Shown piece by piece: positions 1-8,208 of a stretch of DNA of 39,632 bases. Below the pieces are notes generated by a model. That model made no database searches, was not told the DNA's origin, and saw nothing but the letters and a program-made list of their open reading frames with translations. The DNA is taken from positions 1 to 39,632 of the forward strand of contig JAFDZR010000047.1 in the NCBI GenBank assembly GCA_018266875.1, read 5' to 3'. This stretch comes from Bacteroidota bacterium. Its GTDB lineage: Bacteria; Bacteroidota; Ignavibacteria; Tepidaquicellales; Tepidaquicellaceae. The translations under genes and the position numbers were made by a program. The stretch's first letter is position 1. Every line of letters begins with the position of its first letter.

Positions 1-173
1 AAAATTTGCTGCGCAAATTTCTCGGACAGGGAAATTTTATTGACGCAATTTATCACGAATTCTGAACGGCAATAATTCACAGGCGGATAGTTTGACAAAA
101 TATATCGAAAAGTTTAAAAGATTTTAAATATTAAAGCATTTCTTATGATTAAAAATTAATTTGGACAGTATTG
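1..173 (+). repeat. Dispersed non-coding repeat, copy A (left-truncated by window edge)
   Basis: This is the first of three similar ~175 bp copies in the same orientation; the others are at 22747-22923 and 31280-31455. It opens with two overlapping potential hairpins: AAATTTGC-TGC-GCAAATTT at the left edge, and an AAATTT...GGACA...AAATTT hairpin that reuses the middle AAATTT. The best conserved part is an A/T block near 105-145, and the element ends in TTTGGACAGTATTG. No ORF runs through it. Copies B and C begin with ACTC, which lies outside the window here. It could be a MITE-like element or a structured RNA; nothing seen decides between them. Confidence 0.8.
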
Positions 174-258
174 AAAAAATTTATAAAAACTCAGACTTGT
201 ATTACATTTATTTTGAAAATTTAATAAAGTATTATATAAAAAAATTTACACACAATCT

Positions 259-1338
259 TTGAGCAAAAAAATCAAATACATTTCCATAGCCGCTGTAATA
301 TTCCTTATTGCTGCGGCGTTTATTTTACCGAAAATACTTTCAGGCAGTAAACAGGATGCATCAGGAAATTCTCAGCCGGACATGAAGAATGCGCCTGTCC
401 CTGCAAACGGTTTTATAGTCAGGTCTTCTGAGCTGGATAATTCAATAAAAGTGGTCGGGTCTGTAGTCGCCAACGAAGAGGTGGATCTAAGAAGCGAGCT
501 TTCAAAAAAAATTACGGGCATTTATTTCAGGGAAGGTTCTTTTGTACCTAAAGGCAAACTCCTTTTTAAGCTGGATGATTCGGACCTGGAAGCTCAGCTC
601 AATAAGCTTAACATACAGCTGGAGCTGATTGAGAAGAATCTCAGCAGGTCAAAAGAGCTTTATGAAAAAAATCTTTCAACTGTTGAGGAATATGATAATG
701 TCCTGAACGAATTTGACAGAATTAACGCTGAAATAGATATTCTCAATATTCAGATAGACAAGACAAATATTACGGCTCCATTCTCGGGAATAATCGGATT
801 CAAACAGGTAAGCGCCGGAAGTTATGTAACTCCCGGTGTGATTCTCGCTAGCATACAGGATATAGGCAGAGTAAAGCTTGATTTCTCCGTTCCTGAAAAA
901 TACATAAGCGGATTTAAAACCGGTCAGGGCATTACATTCAGAGTTGAAGGAAATGATGATGATTTCAGCGGAACGATCAGCGCATTCGAACCGAAGCTGG
1001 ACGGAAATACAAGAACACTGACTGTGAGAGCCGTCTGTCAGAATCCCGGCAGAAAATTAATTCCCGGGACTTTTGCAAATGTTGAGCTGAGGCTTAACAG
1101 CATAGATGATGCAATGCTCATACCTACGCAGGCGCTGATACCGAAATTAAAAGGTCACGATGTATTTGTTCTAAAAAACGGAACTGCAAAGCTCGTTGAT
1201 GTTCAGACCGGTCTCAGAACTGAAGATCAGATCCAGATAGTTTCCGGAATTCAGCCGGGTGATACTCTGCTGACAACAAACATACTCCGCCTCAAAGACG
1301 GAGCTCCTGTAAAAATTGACAAGTTCGAATCCCGGTAA
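259..1338 (+). CDS. RND efflux periplasmic adaptor (membrane fusion protein, HlyD/AcrA family)
   Basis: This is the periplasmic adaptor that links an RND inner-membrane pump to an outer-membrane channel. It is 359 aa. The N-terminus is basic and followed by a membrane anchor (about residues 5-27). Next comes a barrel-sandwich (lipoyl-like) half, a coiled-coil hairpin rich in Leu/Glu/Lys (about 110-165), the returning half containing 'ITAPFSGIIG', and a beta-barrel and membrane-proximal region with the typical 'LIPGTFANVELRL'. The start is a TTG with no Shine-Dalgarno site, chosen because the signal/anchor begins immediately after it. The pump gene follows after 40 nt, so the two form an operon. 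A TolC-type outer-membrane gene is not seen in the window. The substrate cannot be told from sequence. Confidence 0.93.
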   Translation: MSKKIKYISIAAVIFLIAAAFILPKILSGSKQDASGNSQPDMKNAPVPANGFIVRSSELDNSIKVVGSVVANEEVDLRSELSKKITGIYFREGSFVPKGKLLFKLDDSDLEAQLNKLNIQLELIEKNLSRSKELYEKNLSTVEEYDNVLNEFDRINAEIDILNIQIDKTNITAPFSGIIGFKQVSAGSYVTPGVILASIQDIGRVKLDFSVPEKYISGFKTGQGITFRVEGNDDDFSGTISAFEPKLDGNTRTLTVRAVCQNPGRKLIPGTFANVELRLNSIDDAMLIPTQALIPKLKGHDVFVLKNGTAKLVDVQTGLRTEDQIQIVSGIQPGDTLLTTNILRLKDGAPVKIDKFESR

Positions 1339-1378
1339 TCCATGAATCTGTAAAATTATTTTCAAATTTTAGAATACA

Positions 1379-4300
1379 ATGTCTTTATCAAATACTTCTA
1401 TAAACAGACCTGTCCTTGCAATTGTGATGTCGATGATCCTCATGATACTCGGGCTTGTTTCTCTTGTTTATCTTGAAGTAAGGGAATATCCCAGCGTTGA
1501 TCCTCCCATCGTTACGGTTACGACTGTCTATCCGGGAGCAAACTCCGATGTCATTGAATCTCAGATCACGGAGCCGCTTGAGCAGTCGCTAAACGGTATA
1601 GAAGGAATAAAGACACTTACTTCACAGAGCAGGGAGCAGTCAAGCATTATTACTCTTGAATTCGAACTGAGCAGAAACCTTGAAGATGCTGCGAATGATG
1701 TCAGGGACAGAGTCTCCAGAGCGCAGAGAAATCTTCCGAGTGATATTGATAATCCCATAGTTCAGAAAGCTGATGCTGATGCAACTCCGATAATATTTAT
1801 GTTCCTGCAGAGCGATACAAAAAGCATTCTTGAAGTCAGCGACTATGCAACCAATGTAGTAAAGGAAAGAATTCAGACCATTGAAGGAGTGAGCGGAGTA
1901 AACATATTCGGGGAGAAAAAATATTCGATGCGTCTCTGGCTTGATCCGCAGCGGCTCGCGGCTTACAAACTTACACCGCTGGACGTGCAGAATGCTCTTG
2001 ACCGTGAAAACGTCGAGCTTCCTTCAGGCAGAATTGAAGGCGATAATACGGAATTATCTGTTAGGACTCTTGGAAGATTCACAGATGAAAACGAATTCAA
2101 CGAGCTGATCATAAAACAGGACGGGGATAAAACAGTAAAGTTAAAGGATATCGGTTACGCTGTGATCGGAGCCGAGAATGAGAGAACAGCAGTAAAAAGA
2201 GGCGGGATAAACGGGATCGGAATTTCAGTGCAGGCAATCCCCGGAGCAAATATAATTTCAATTTCCGATGAGTTCAAAAGAAGATTCGAAATACTGAAGC
2301 AGGAAATTCCTCCTGAATACAGAATGGAAGTCGGATTTGATTTTTCGACTTTTGTAAGATCGACAATCAAAGAAGTGGAAGAGACGATCATTATCGCATT
2401 CATACTTGTACTTATTATAATATTCCTTTTCCTGCGCGACTGGAGATCAACTCTCATTCCTGTGCTTGCGATTCCGGTCTCTATCATTTCCGGATTTTTC
2501 GTAATGTATCTGGTGGGATATTCAATAAACGTACTGACGCTTGTCGCAGTAATACTTGCCATCGGTTTAGTGGTTGATGATGCAATTGTAGTTCTTGAAA
2601 ATATTTACACAAAGATAGAGGAGGGTATGACTCCGATCCAGGCTGCAATAAAGGGTTCAAAGGAAATTTATTTTGCAATCATCTCGACGACGATCACACT
2701 TGCAGCGGTGTTTCTTCCCATACTATTTCTTGAAGGACTTGTGGGAAAACTATTCAGGGAATTCGGAGTAGTTGTGGCTTCCACTGTAATTGTTTCCGCA
2801 TTTGTCGCGCTCACACTGACGCCGATGCTTTCTTCAAGACTTCTGAAGAAGCACGACAAGTCAAATCATTTCTACAATGCAACCGAACCGTTCTTCAGCG
2901 GTATGGTAAAAATTTATCAGAGAATGCTTTTTGCATTTATGAAAGTAAGATGGATTTCATTTGTGCTTATTATTGGAATGGGTGTAGCAATTTATTTTCT
3001 TAAAGTAAATCTTCAGACCGAACTTGCTCCGCTGGAAGACAGATCAAATCTCAGAATACAGGCGCTTGGTCCGGAAGGTTCAACATTTGAATACACTGAG
3101 AAGTATCTTGACGAACTGACGCAGTACACAATGGATTCAATTCCCGAAGCCACCAGTCCTATTACTATTATAGCTCCGAGCTTTTCATCTCCCGGTCCGA
3201 CAAATGTTGGCATAGTGAATCTTTTTCTTGTTCCTCCGGAAGAGAGACAGAGAACACAGCAGCAGATCTACAAAAATCTTGCGAGGGATCTGAATTCATT
3301 CACAGGCATAAGAGGATTTCCCACGATGCCTCCTACTATCGGTTCGAGATTCGGAAGACAGCCGCTGCAGTATGTAATTCAGGCGCCGAATTTTGACAGA
3401 CTGATGGAAGTGCTTCCGAAGATACTTGATGAAGCGAAGAAGAGTCCAAAGCTGCAGTTTGTGGATGCTGACATTAAAGTAAACAAACCTGAACTAACAG
3501 TTACGATCAACAGGGAAAAGGCTTCATCTGTCGGAGTCTCGACAAGGGATATTGCCAGAACGCTTCAGACAGCGCTCGGCGGTCAGCAGATCAGTTACTT
3601 TATCAAAAACGGAAAACAGTATCAGGTAATAGCACAGGTGAACAGGGAATTCAGGGACGATCCGTATGATCTTAATTATCTGTTTGTAAGAAACAACAAA
3701 GGGGATCTTGTCCAGCTTGACAATCTTGTTGCGGTTGAAGAAAACATAAGTCCGACTTCGAGATTAAGATACAACAGATATGTATCCGCCACGATCGGCG
3801 GCGGACTCGCTCCCGGAGTAGCTCTCGGCGATGCAATTGCAGAGATGGACAAAATCTCGGCAAAATATATTGACAATACATTTTCGACTTCGCTGGCAGG
3901 CGAATCAAAGGATTTTGCTGAGAGTTCTTCAAGTCTTCTTTTTACATTTGTATTTGCTCTTATAATAATATTCCTTGTGCTCTCGGCGCAGTTCGAAAGT
4001 TTCATAGATCCATTCATAATCCTTCTTACGGTTCCGCTGGCTCTTACCGGAGCACTGCTTTCCCTGTGGCTTTTTGACATGACGCTGAACATCTTTTCAC
4101 AGATCGGAATAATAATGCTCGTCGGACTTGTGACAAAGAACGCAATACTCATTGTGGAATTTGCAAATCAGAGAAAAGAGCAGGGATTGGATGTCCTCGA
4201 AGCTGTCAAAGGCGCAGCAGTATCGAGATTCAGACCGATCATAATGACGAGTCTGACAACAATACTTGGAATACTGCCTATAGCAATCGGTGTCGGAGCG

Positions 4301-4480
4301 GGAAGCAGAACATCGCTTGGAATTGCAGTGGTAGGCGGACTGATATTCTCTACATTTCTTACATTATTCATTGTTCCCGCAATATATACATATCTTTCGA
4401 AAAAAACAGTTGCCGGAAAGGAAAAAGATTACTATATTGATGATATTGAAAGTGTAAAATTTGCAGAGTTAAAAGACTGA
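1379..4480 (+). CDS. RND multidrug efflux permease (AcrB/HAE-1 type)
   Basis: This is a proton-driven inner-membrane pump of the AcrB/MexB family, 1033 aa, the usual full length. The N-terminus 'INRPVLAIVMSMILMILGL' is the family's first transmembrane helix. The proton-relay residues are intact: Asp400-Asp401 in 'GLVVDDAIVVLENI' (TM4) and Lys920 in 'GLVTKNAILIVEFANQ' (TM10). Two large periplasmic loops with porter and docking domains separate two sets of six helices. The short C-terminal tail is acidic and Lys-rich. It is co-transcribed with the adaptor upstream. Likely substrates are drugs, solvents or lipids, but specificity is inferred only at family level. Confidence 0.96.
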   Translation: MSLSNTSINRPVLAIVMSMILMILGLVSLVYLEVREYPSVDPPIVTVTTVYPGANSDVIESQITEPLEQSLNGIEGIKTLTSQSREQSSIITLEFELSRNLEDAANDVRDRVSRAQRNLPSDIDNPIVQKADADATPIIFMFLQSDTKSILEVSDYATNVVKERIQTIEGVSGVNIFGEKKYSMRLWLDPQRLAAYKLTPLDVQNALDRENVELPSGRIEGDNTELSVRTLGRFTDENEFNELIIKQDGDKTVKLKDIGYAVIGAENERTAVKRGGINGIGISVQAIPGANIISISDEFKRRFEILKQEIPPEYRMEVGFDFSTFVRSTIKEVEETIIIAFILVLIIIFLFLRDWRSTLIPVLAIPVSIISGFFVMYLVGYSINVLTLVAVILAIGLVVDDAIVVLENIYTKIEEGMTPIQAAIKGSKEIYFAIISTTITLAAVFLPILFLEGLVGKLFREFGVVVASTVIVSAFVALTLTPMLSSRLLKKHDKSNHFYNATEPFFSGMVKIYQRMLFAFMKVRWISFVLIIGMGVAIYFLKVNLQTELAPLEDRSNLRIQALGPEGSTFEYTEKYLDELTQYTMDSIPEATSPITIIAPSFSSPGPTNVGIVNLFLVPPEERQRTQQQIYKNLARDLNSFTGIRGFPTMPPTIGSRFGRQPLQYVIQAPNFDRLMEVLPKILDEAKKSPKLQFVDADIKVNKPELTVTINREKASSVGVSTRDIARTLQTALGGQQISYFIKNGKQYQVIAQVNREFRDDPYDLNYLFVRNNKGDLVQLDNLVAVEENISPTSRLRYNRYVSATIGGGLAPGVALGDAIAEMDKISAKYIDNTFSTSLAGESKDFAESSSSLLFTFVFALIIIFLVLSAQFESFIDPFIILLTVPLALTGALLSLWLFDMTLNIFSQIGIIMLVGLVTKNAILIVEFANQRKEQGLDVLEAVKGAAVSRFRPIIMTSLTTILGILPIAIGVGAGSRTSLGIAVVGGLIFSTFLTLFIVPAIYTYLSKKTVAGKEKDYYIDDIESVKFAELKD

Positions 4481-4497
4481 AGCTGAAATTCGCTTCA
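4478..4497 (+). terminator. Weak hairpin overlapping the efflux-pump stop codon
   Basis: TGAAGC and GCTTCA form a perfect 6 bp stem with an 8 nt loop. The stem includes the TGA stop of the pump gene. No clear U-run follows, so it may only partly separate the efflux genes from the sigma-like gene 25 nt downstream. Confidence 0.3.
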
Positions 4498-4522
4498 TTG
4501 AAAAATTTTAAAGAAGAGAAAT

Positions 4523-5227
4523 ATGAAAGAAGAAATCCTTTTAAAATATCCCGAATTCCTCAGATTCAGAGAATCTCTTCTGCTTTACGGCAGAAGATTC
4601 AAAAAAATTTCATATGAAGATCTTGAAGAGATCGTAAATGATTCCGTGATTTCAGCTTTAGAAAATTTCATTGAGGAGAAGGGTTCGTTTGAAGCATACT
4701 GCAGACTGATCTTAAAATGCAGGTTAATAAATTTCCTTAAATCCTCAAAAGAAAATTTTCTGCTGACACTGCTCGGGGATGAAGAGAATATTACTGACAA
4801 TGACACGGTTACTATTGAAGAGAAAGAGAAAAACCGTATTGCTCTGGAGTTTATTAACAGTCTGAGAATTGAACTAAGTAAGGAAGAAGCCAAATTCTTC
4901 AACGCTGTTTATCAGGTATGCGAACGAAGTGACATAAAACTAATTGCCGAAGCAAGTAAAATTGCCGGCGTCACTAATCAAAAAGGATGGGATATCTTCA
5001 GAAGGATTCAGAGAAAGGCTGTAAGTATAAATAAAGACAAAATAAATGAAAATTACATTTATCGTAAAGTATCTGATATTCATAAAGAATTAATAATCTC
5101 TGAAATAGAGAGTATGTATGATTTTCAAAAACCATTTTATCAATATTCAGGTCTTGAGAAATTTATTAAACTTTTAAACAAGGAGAAACTAGTTATGATA
5201 AACAAAATTTATGATTTAGAAGAATAG
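4523..5227 (+). CDS. Sigma-70-like (ECF-type) protein with C-terminal extension
   Basis: This is a 234 aa protein. Residues about 20-75 resemble sigma-70 region 2: 'DLEEIVNDSVISALENF' followed by 'EKGSFEAYCRLILKCRLIN' and 'FLKS' matches the family pattern of 'DLvQevflkal..f.pekGsFraWl..iarN...d.lR'. A helix-turn-helix-like stretch lies at about 138-166 (LIAEASKIAGVTNQKGWDIF), where region 4 would be. About 65 residues rich in Lys, Ile and Tyr follow that ECF factors normally lack. It starts 42 nt after the efflux pump, so it may be read through from that operon. No anti-sigma gene is adjacent. The family call is made by eye; a diverged regulator that no longer binds RNA polymerase is possible. 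Confidence 0.55.
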   Translation: MKEEILLKYPEFLRFRESLLLYGRRFKKISYEDLEEIVNDSVISALENFIEEKGSFEAYCRLILKCRLINFLKSSKENFLLTLLGDEENITDNDTVTIEEKEKNRIALEFINSLRIELSKEEAKFFNAVYQVCERSDIKLIAEASKIAGVTNQKGWDIFRRIQRKAVSINKDKINENYIYRKVSDIHKELIISEIESMYDFQKPFYQYSGLEKFIKLLNKEKLVMINKIYDLEE

Positions 5228-5561
5228 ATTCATTTTCATTCCGGTTTAAAATTCCCATCAGATACATAATAACATTTTCAGCTATACGATTTGAAATTTG
5301 AAGTTTCAATTCTATCCCGGCTCCCATTTCCAATACATTTAACATAAAAATCTTTCAGCTGTTTTTAAATTCTTTTATCGGTTTTCTTACAGGAAACTGA
5401 ATATTCTAAAAATTTTTAAAAATAATTTCCGCCAGCTCGCCAAATTTCATTAAATAAGCTGTATATATAAGTAAAGGCAGAAAACAAAGCGAGCGATCCG
5501 GTAATACTTTTAAACCCGGACTTCAATTGTCCTGCTTTATACATTAATTTAAATACATAGA
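5228..5561. other. 334 bp intergenic region, no gene seen
   Basis: I see no ORF of credible length and no RNA gene. The region is AT-rich and has a small hairpin TTGAAA/TTTCAA (5291-5309). A TCCGG...CCCGGA inverted repeat lies around 5499-5521. No convincing terminator or promoter could be assigned. Confidence 0.5.
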
Positions 5562-6674
5562 ATGAAAGGAGCAAATTTCAACTACCTAAACTTTACCCTG
5601 CAGAAGCAGGGCGCGATCAGTCTGCTGCAGTTCAGAACAGGATTCGCCGATACTCTGGAATACATTCCGCTGTCTGAAGCGCTGAGGAATAAAAATGTTT
5701 CAATAAGGGAAGTAAGCGAATCCGGAAGCGTCAACAATCTGAGTCTTGTAAATGATTCGGATCATTTCATCTTCATTTCGGACGGGGATATACTGGAAGG
5801 CGCAAAACAGAACCGAGTGCTGAATACGTCAGTATTCATAGCTCCCCATACCGTTACAGAAATACCCGTGAGCTGTGTGGAAGCGGGAAGATGGAGATAC
5901 AGAAAAAAAGATTTCAGTCACAGTAAAAGTTATATGCCCCGCGATATCAGAATAGAGAAGATGAAGAAAGTGGAAGAAAATCTTTTTGAAAGCGGAAAAG
6001 CATACGCAGATCAGTCTGAGATCTGGAATGAAGTGAGATGTTATGAAGATACTTTAGATAGCAGGTCTGCATCTTCTGATCTGAACGAACTTTTTTCAAA
6101 AAAGGAAAAAGAACTTCTGGAACTCACGGGAAATTTAACTTATACCGAAGGTTCAAACGGAATGGCGGTGTTTTCCGGTAACCGGCTTATCAGCGTTGAG
6201 ATATTCAACAGGGCTGAAATCTTCAGGGAATATTTTCCGAAGCTTTTAAAAAGTACGGCAATAGAATTGCTTAAAGCTGATATAAACAGTCAGGATATCT
6301 CATACGAAGAGAGCGTCAGAGCTGCGGAAGAATTCATGAACGAAACGGAAAAAATAAATCCGAAAATCCACAAAGGAGTCGGTGCCGGAACTGAAAAAAG
6401 ATTCAGCTCGGATATGCTCACAGGGTTTGAACTGAATTACGATAAAAAGCCGGTACATTTTGTTGCTCTGAATGAAAACATCAGGAGTCAGAAGATATTA
6501 AGGGACAGACACGGCAGAGCAATATTGAATTTCGGAAAGTTCAAAGGCTATGATCTGCTGACAGTTTACAGAATGGACAGACATTATATTCAGTGGCTTT
6601 GCTTTGATGCTGATATAGACACTGATCTGAAGCGTGAGATATACGATGAAGTATTAAAGTTCGGAAGAAACTAA
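5562..6674 (+). CDS. ARPP-1/DUF6569-type protein fused to an ExoX-like C-terminal domain
   Basis: This is a 370 aa cytosolic protein. Residues about 10-300 look like the DUF6569/ARPP-1 family: 'SDGDILEGAKQNRVLNTSV', then 'ITEIPVSCVEAGRWRY'-like text (here 'VTEIPVSCVEAGRWRY'), then a long charged helical part ending in 'FELNYDKKPVHFVALN'. Residues about 320-366 form a separate small module, with 'FGKFKGYDL' and 'HYIQWLCFDADIDTDLK'. This resembles the C-terminal domain of exodeoxyribonuclease X and related DUF3820-like modules. ARPP-1 is a predicted domain associated with ADP-ribosylglycohydrolase and rhodanese-phosphatase genes, and its biochemistry is unknown to me. It probably forms a two-gene unit with the vWA gene 34 nt downstream. 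The N-terminal family call is from memory of the motif; the C-terminal one is similarly by eye. Confidence 0.6.
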   Translation: MKGANFNYLNFTLQKQGAISLLQFRTGFADTLEYIPLSEALRNKNVSIREVSESGSVNNLSLVNDSDHFIFISDGDILEGAKQNRVLNTSVFIAPHTVTEIPVSCVEAGRWRYRKKDFSHSKSYMPRDIRIEKMKKVEENLFESGKAYADQSEIWNEVRCYEDTLDSRSASSDLNELFSKKEKELLELTGNLTYTEGSNGMAVFSGNRLISVEIFNRAEIFREYFPKLLKSTAIELLKADINSQDISYEESVRAAEEFMNETEKINPKIHKGVGAGTEKRFSSDMLTGFELNYDKKPVHFVALNENIRSQKILRDRHGRAILNFGKFKGYDLLTVYRMDRHYIQWLCFDADIDTDLKREIYDEVLKFGRN

Positions 6675-6708
6675 AAAACTATTTCATTAAAATTAAAAAC
6701 AAATAATT

Positions 6709-7395
6709 ATGGAAAAGAAAAAAATTTATAACCTTATCATACTTGATGAGAGCGGTTCGATGCAGTCTGTAATAGAGCCGATCATATCAGGGTTTAATGA
6801 AGTCGTACAGACGATCAGGAATTCCGAAATTCAGCATCCTGAACTGAAACAGTACGTGACGTTTATAACTTTCAATTCCACAGGAATTAAAAAAATCCAT
6901 GACCGATCGGAAGTAAAATTGCTTTCTGAATTAGACGAAAGATTATACAGACCAAACTCTTCGACACCTTTATTTGATGCAATGGGAACATCCATAAGTG
7001 AGCTGAGGCAATTTCTGAACAATGATGAAACTTCAAACATTCTAGTGACAATCCTGACTGACGGTCTTGAGAATGCCTCGAGGGAGTTCAGCGGAAAAGA
7101 CATAAAGAATCTGATAGAAGAACTGAAAAAGAAAAACTGGACTTTTACTTACATAGGCACCGATCAGGATGTAGAAAAATTTGCAGATTCAATTTCTATT
7201 CAAAATCATATTTACTTTAAAAAAAATTATGAAGGAATAAATAATCTATTCAGTAAGGAGAAAAAAAGCAGACAGAGTTTTTACGAAAATATTGCTGAAG
7301 ACAGAGAAGTTAAAAGCAAATATTTTGATGACTCATCCGCCGGGAAAAAAACTGAAAAGAAAACTGAAAAGAAAACTGAAAAGAAAAACATGTAA
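6709..7395 (+). CDS. von Willebrand factor A domain protein with KKTE-repeat tail
   Basis: This is a 228 aa soluble vWA protein with no signal peptide. The metal-ion-dependent adhesion site is complete: Asp13-x-Ser15-x-Ser17 in 'LDESGSM', the Thr in 'NSSTPLFDAM', and the Asp in 'ILTDGLENAS'. The vWA fold covers about residues 5-180. A charged linker follows, and the tail is made of KKTE units encoded by a perfect 12 bp tandem repeat. Intracellular vWA proteins of this size usually bridge or assemble protein complexes. The gene follows the ARPP-like gene by 34 nt and is closed by a strong terminator, so the two proteins may act together. No enzymatic function is suggested. Confidence 0.88.
   Translation: MEKKKIYNLIILDESGSMQSVIEPIISGFNEVVQTIRNSEIQHPELKQYVTFITFNSTGIKKIHDRSEVKLLSELDERLYRPNSSTPLFDAMGTSISELRQFLNNDETSNILVTILTDGLENASREFSGKDIKNLIEELKKKNWTFTYIGTDQDVEKFADSISIQNHIYFKKNYEGINNLFSKEKKSRQSFYENIAEDREVKSKYFDDSSAGKKTEKKTEKKTEKKNM
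7348..7383 (+). repeat. In-frame 12 bp tandem repeat (3 copies) in the vWA gene
   Basis: The unit AAAACTGAAAAG (Lys-Thr-Glu-Lys) is repeated three times without change, just before the last codons. As the unit length is a multiple of three, copy-number change would lengthen or shorten the tail without breaking the frame. Confidence 0.9.
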
Positions 7396-7428
7396 TTCAG
7401 AGGTAATTAAAGGAGCTGATATGCAGAA

Positions 7429-7457
7429 TGGAGCAGATTGCATCTGCTCCATTTTTT
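7429..7457 (+). terminator. Intrinsic terminator after the ARPP-vWA pair
   Basis: A perfect 10 bp stem TGGAGCAGAT/ATCTGCTCCA with a 3 nt loop is followed by six T. It sits 34 nt after the vWA stop and before the promoter-like site of the next gene. Confidence 0.93.
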
Positions 7458-7507
7458 ATTTATATATTTTCCGTTGATTATCGAATCTTTTGAAAATGAA
7501 AGGTGTA

Positions 7508-7537
7508 TTGACTTGTCAGTTTAATCCGATAAATTTA
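7508..7537 (+). promoter_or_regulatory. Bacteroidota-type promoter candidate for the DUF3127 gene
   Basis: TTG (7508-7510) lies 19 nt before TAAATTTA (7530-7537), one mismatch from the TAnnTTTG consensus. It follows the upstream terminator and would give a leader of about 45-50 nt. Confidence 0.45.
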
Positions 7538-7592
7538 ATTTAGGGAAATCCGCCTTAGACAGGATTTATAATTCAAAATACAAAAATATAAA

Positions 7593-7946
7593 ATGAACAT
7601 TACCGGAAAGTTAATTGAGATTTACGATACAAAACAGATCACTGAAAAATTCAAAAAAAGAGAATTTGTTGTTGAATATGCAACGAATCCTGAATATCCG
7701 CAGTATGTAAAGTTCGAGCTAGCCCAGAACAACTGTGATTTCCTGGACGGATTTTCAAAAGGGGATGTAATTGACATTCAGTTTGATCTGAAAGGAAGAC
7801 CGTGGACAAATAAAGAAGGGGAGAAAACCTATTTTACAAGTCTGCAGGCATGGAAGATCCAGAAATCCGAAGGCGGTCAGCAGTCTGCTGATGAATATCC
7901 TGAGATGCGCGCTGATTCTGATTCGGGAAATGATCTGCCATTCTGA
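7593..7946 (+). CDS. DUF3127 family protein, predicted OB-fold, with SSB-like acidic C-terminal tip
   Basis: This is a 117 aa protein. Residues 1-90 match the DUF3127 pattern: 'ITGKLIEIYDTKQI', a strand 'KREFVVEYA', a middle 'YVKFELAQNNCDFLDGFSKGDVIDIQFDLKGR', and an end 'YFTSLQAWKIQ'. The family is small, and its alternating strands suggest an OB-like nucleic-acid-binding barrel. A disordered Ser/Asp/Glu-rich tail follows and ends in Asn-Asp-Leu-Pro-Phe. This closely resembles the acidic tip (DDIPF) with which single-stranded DNA-binding proteins recruit partners. It has its own promoter and terminator candidates, so it is a single-gene unit. A role in ssDNA transactions is inferred from the tail, not shown. 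Confidence 0.75.
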   Translation: MNITGKLIEIYDTKQITEKFKKREFVVEYATNPEYPQYVKFELAQNNCDFLDGFSKGDVIDIQFDLKGRPWTNKEGEKTYFTSLQAWKIQKSEGGQQSADEYPEMRADSDSGNDLPF

Positions 7947-8060
7947 TCGGTTAATCTGAAAAATTCCGCGATATTTTATGTAAAATAATAAACGAATTCG
8001 GCAGTGAATATGTGTAATTTCATGAATGCCGTTTACAGTTTTACAAAATTCAAAATCAGG

Positions 8061-8102
8061 TGTCATTCTGAATTAATATCTTCAGGATGACATTCTTCTT
8101 TT
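8061..8102 (+). terminator. 12 bp hairpin with T-rich tail after the DUF3127 gene
   Basis: TGTCATTCTGAA and TTCAGGATGACA form a 12 bp stem (one G-T pair) around an 8 nt loop. A T/C-rich tract follows. It most likely ends the DUF3127 transcript. Confidence 0.75.
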
Positions 8103-8117
8103 AATTCTGCTTTCCCA

Positions 8118-8147
8118 TTTTGCTTCAAATTCCGACTTATAATTTAT
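8118..8147 (+). promoter_or_regulatory. Weak promoter candidate for the esterase gene
   Basis: TTTTG (8118-8122) lies 17 nt before TAATTTAT (8140-8147). This is close to TTTG-N17-23-TAnnTTTG but lacks the last G. It lies just after the preceding terminator and about 60 nt before the start codon. Confidence 0.3.
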
Positions 8148-8208
8148 ATCTGAATTCAGTATCTTACATATTAACCTGAATTTTTCCTAAACACAAAAAT
8201 AATAATAA

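Noticed and set aside
1..173. Repeat copy A as a promoter of the efflux operon
   Set aside because: The family also occurs 3' of genes (copy C) and beside unrelated genes, so a promoter role is not supported.
2155..2562. 135-codon open frame on the minus strand inside the RND pump gene
   Set aside because: The plus-strand frame is an unmistakable RND permease with all key residues; this is a shadow frame with Ser/Ile-rich composition and no domain.
3676..4152. 158-codon minus-strand open frame inside the RND pump gene
   Set aside because: It lies opposite conserved transmembrane segments, including the Lys920 helix; its composition is typical of antisense frames.
7292..7477. 61-codon frame overlapping the end of the vWA gene
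   Set aside because: It is a plus-strand frame made of the same KKTE-repeat DNA and runs through the terminator hairpin, so it is not a gene.
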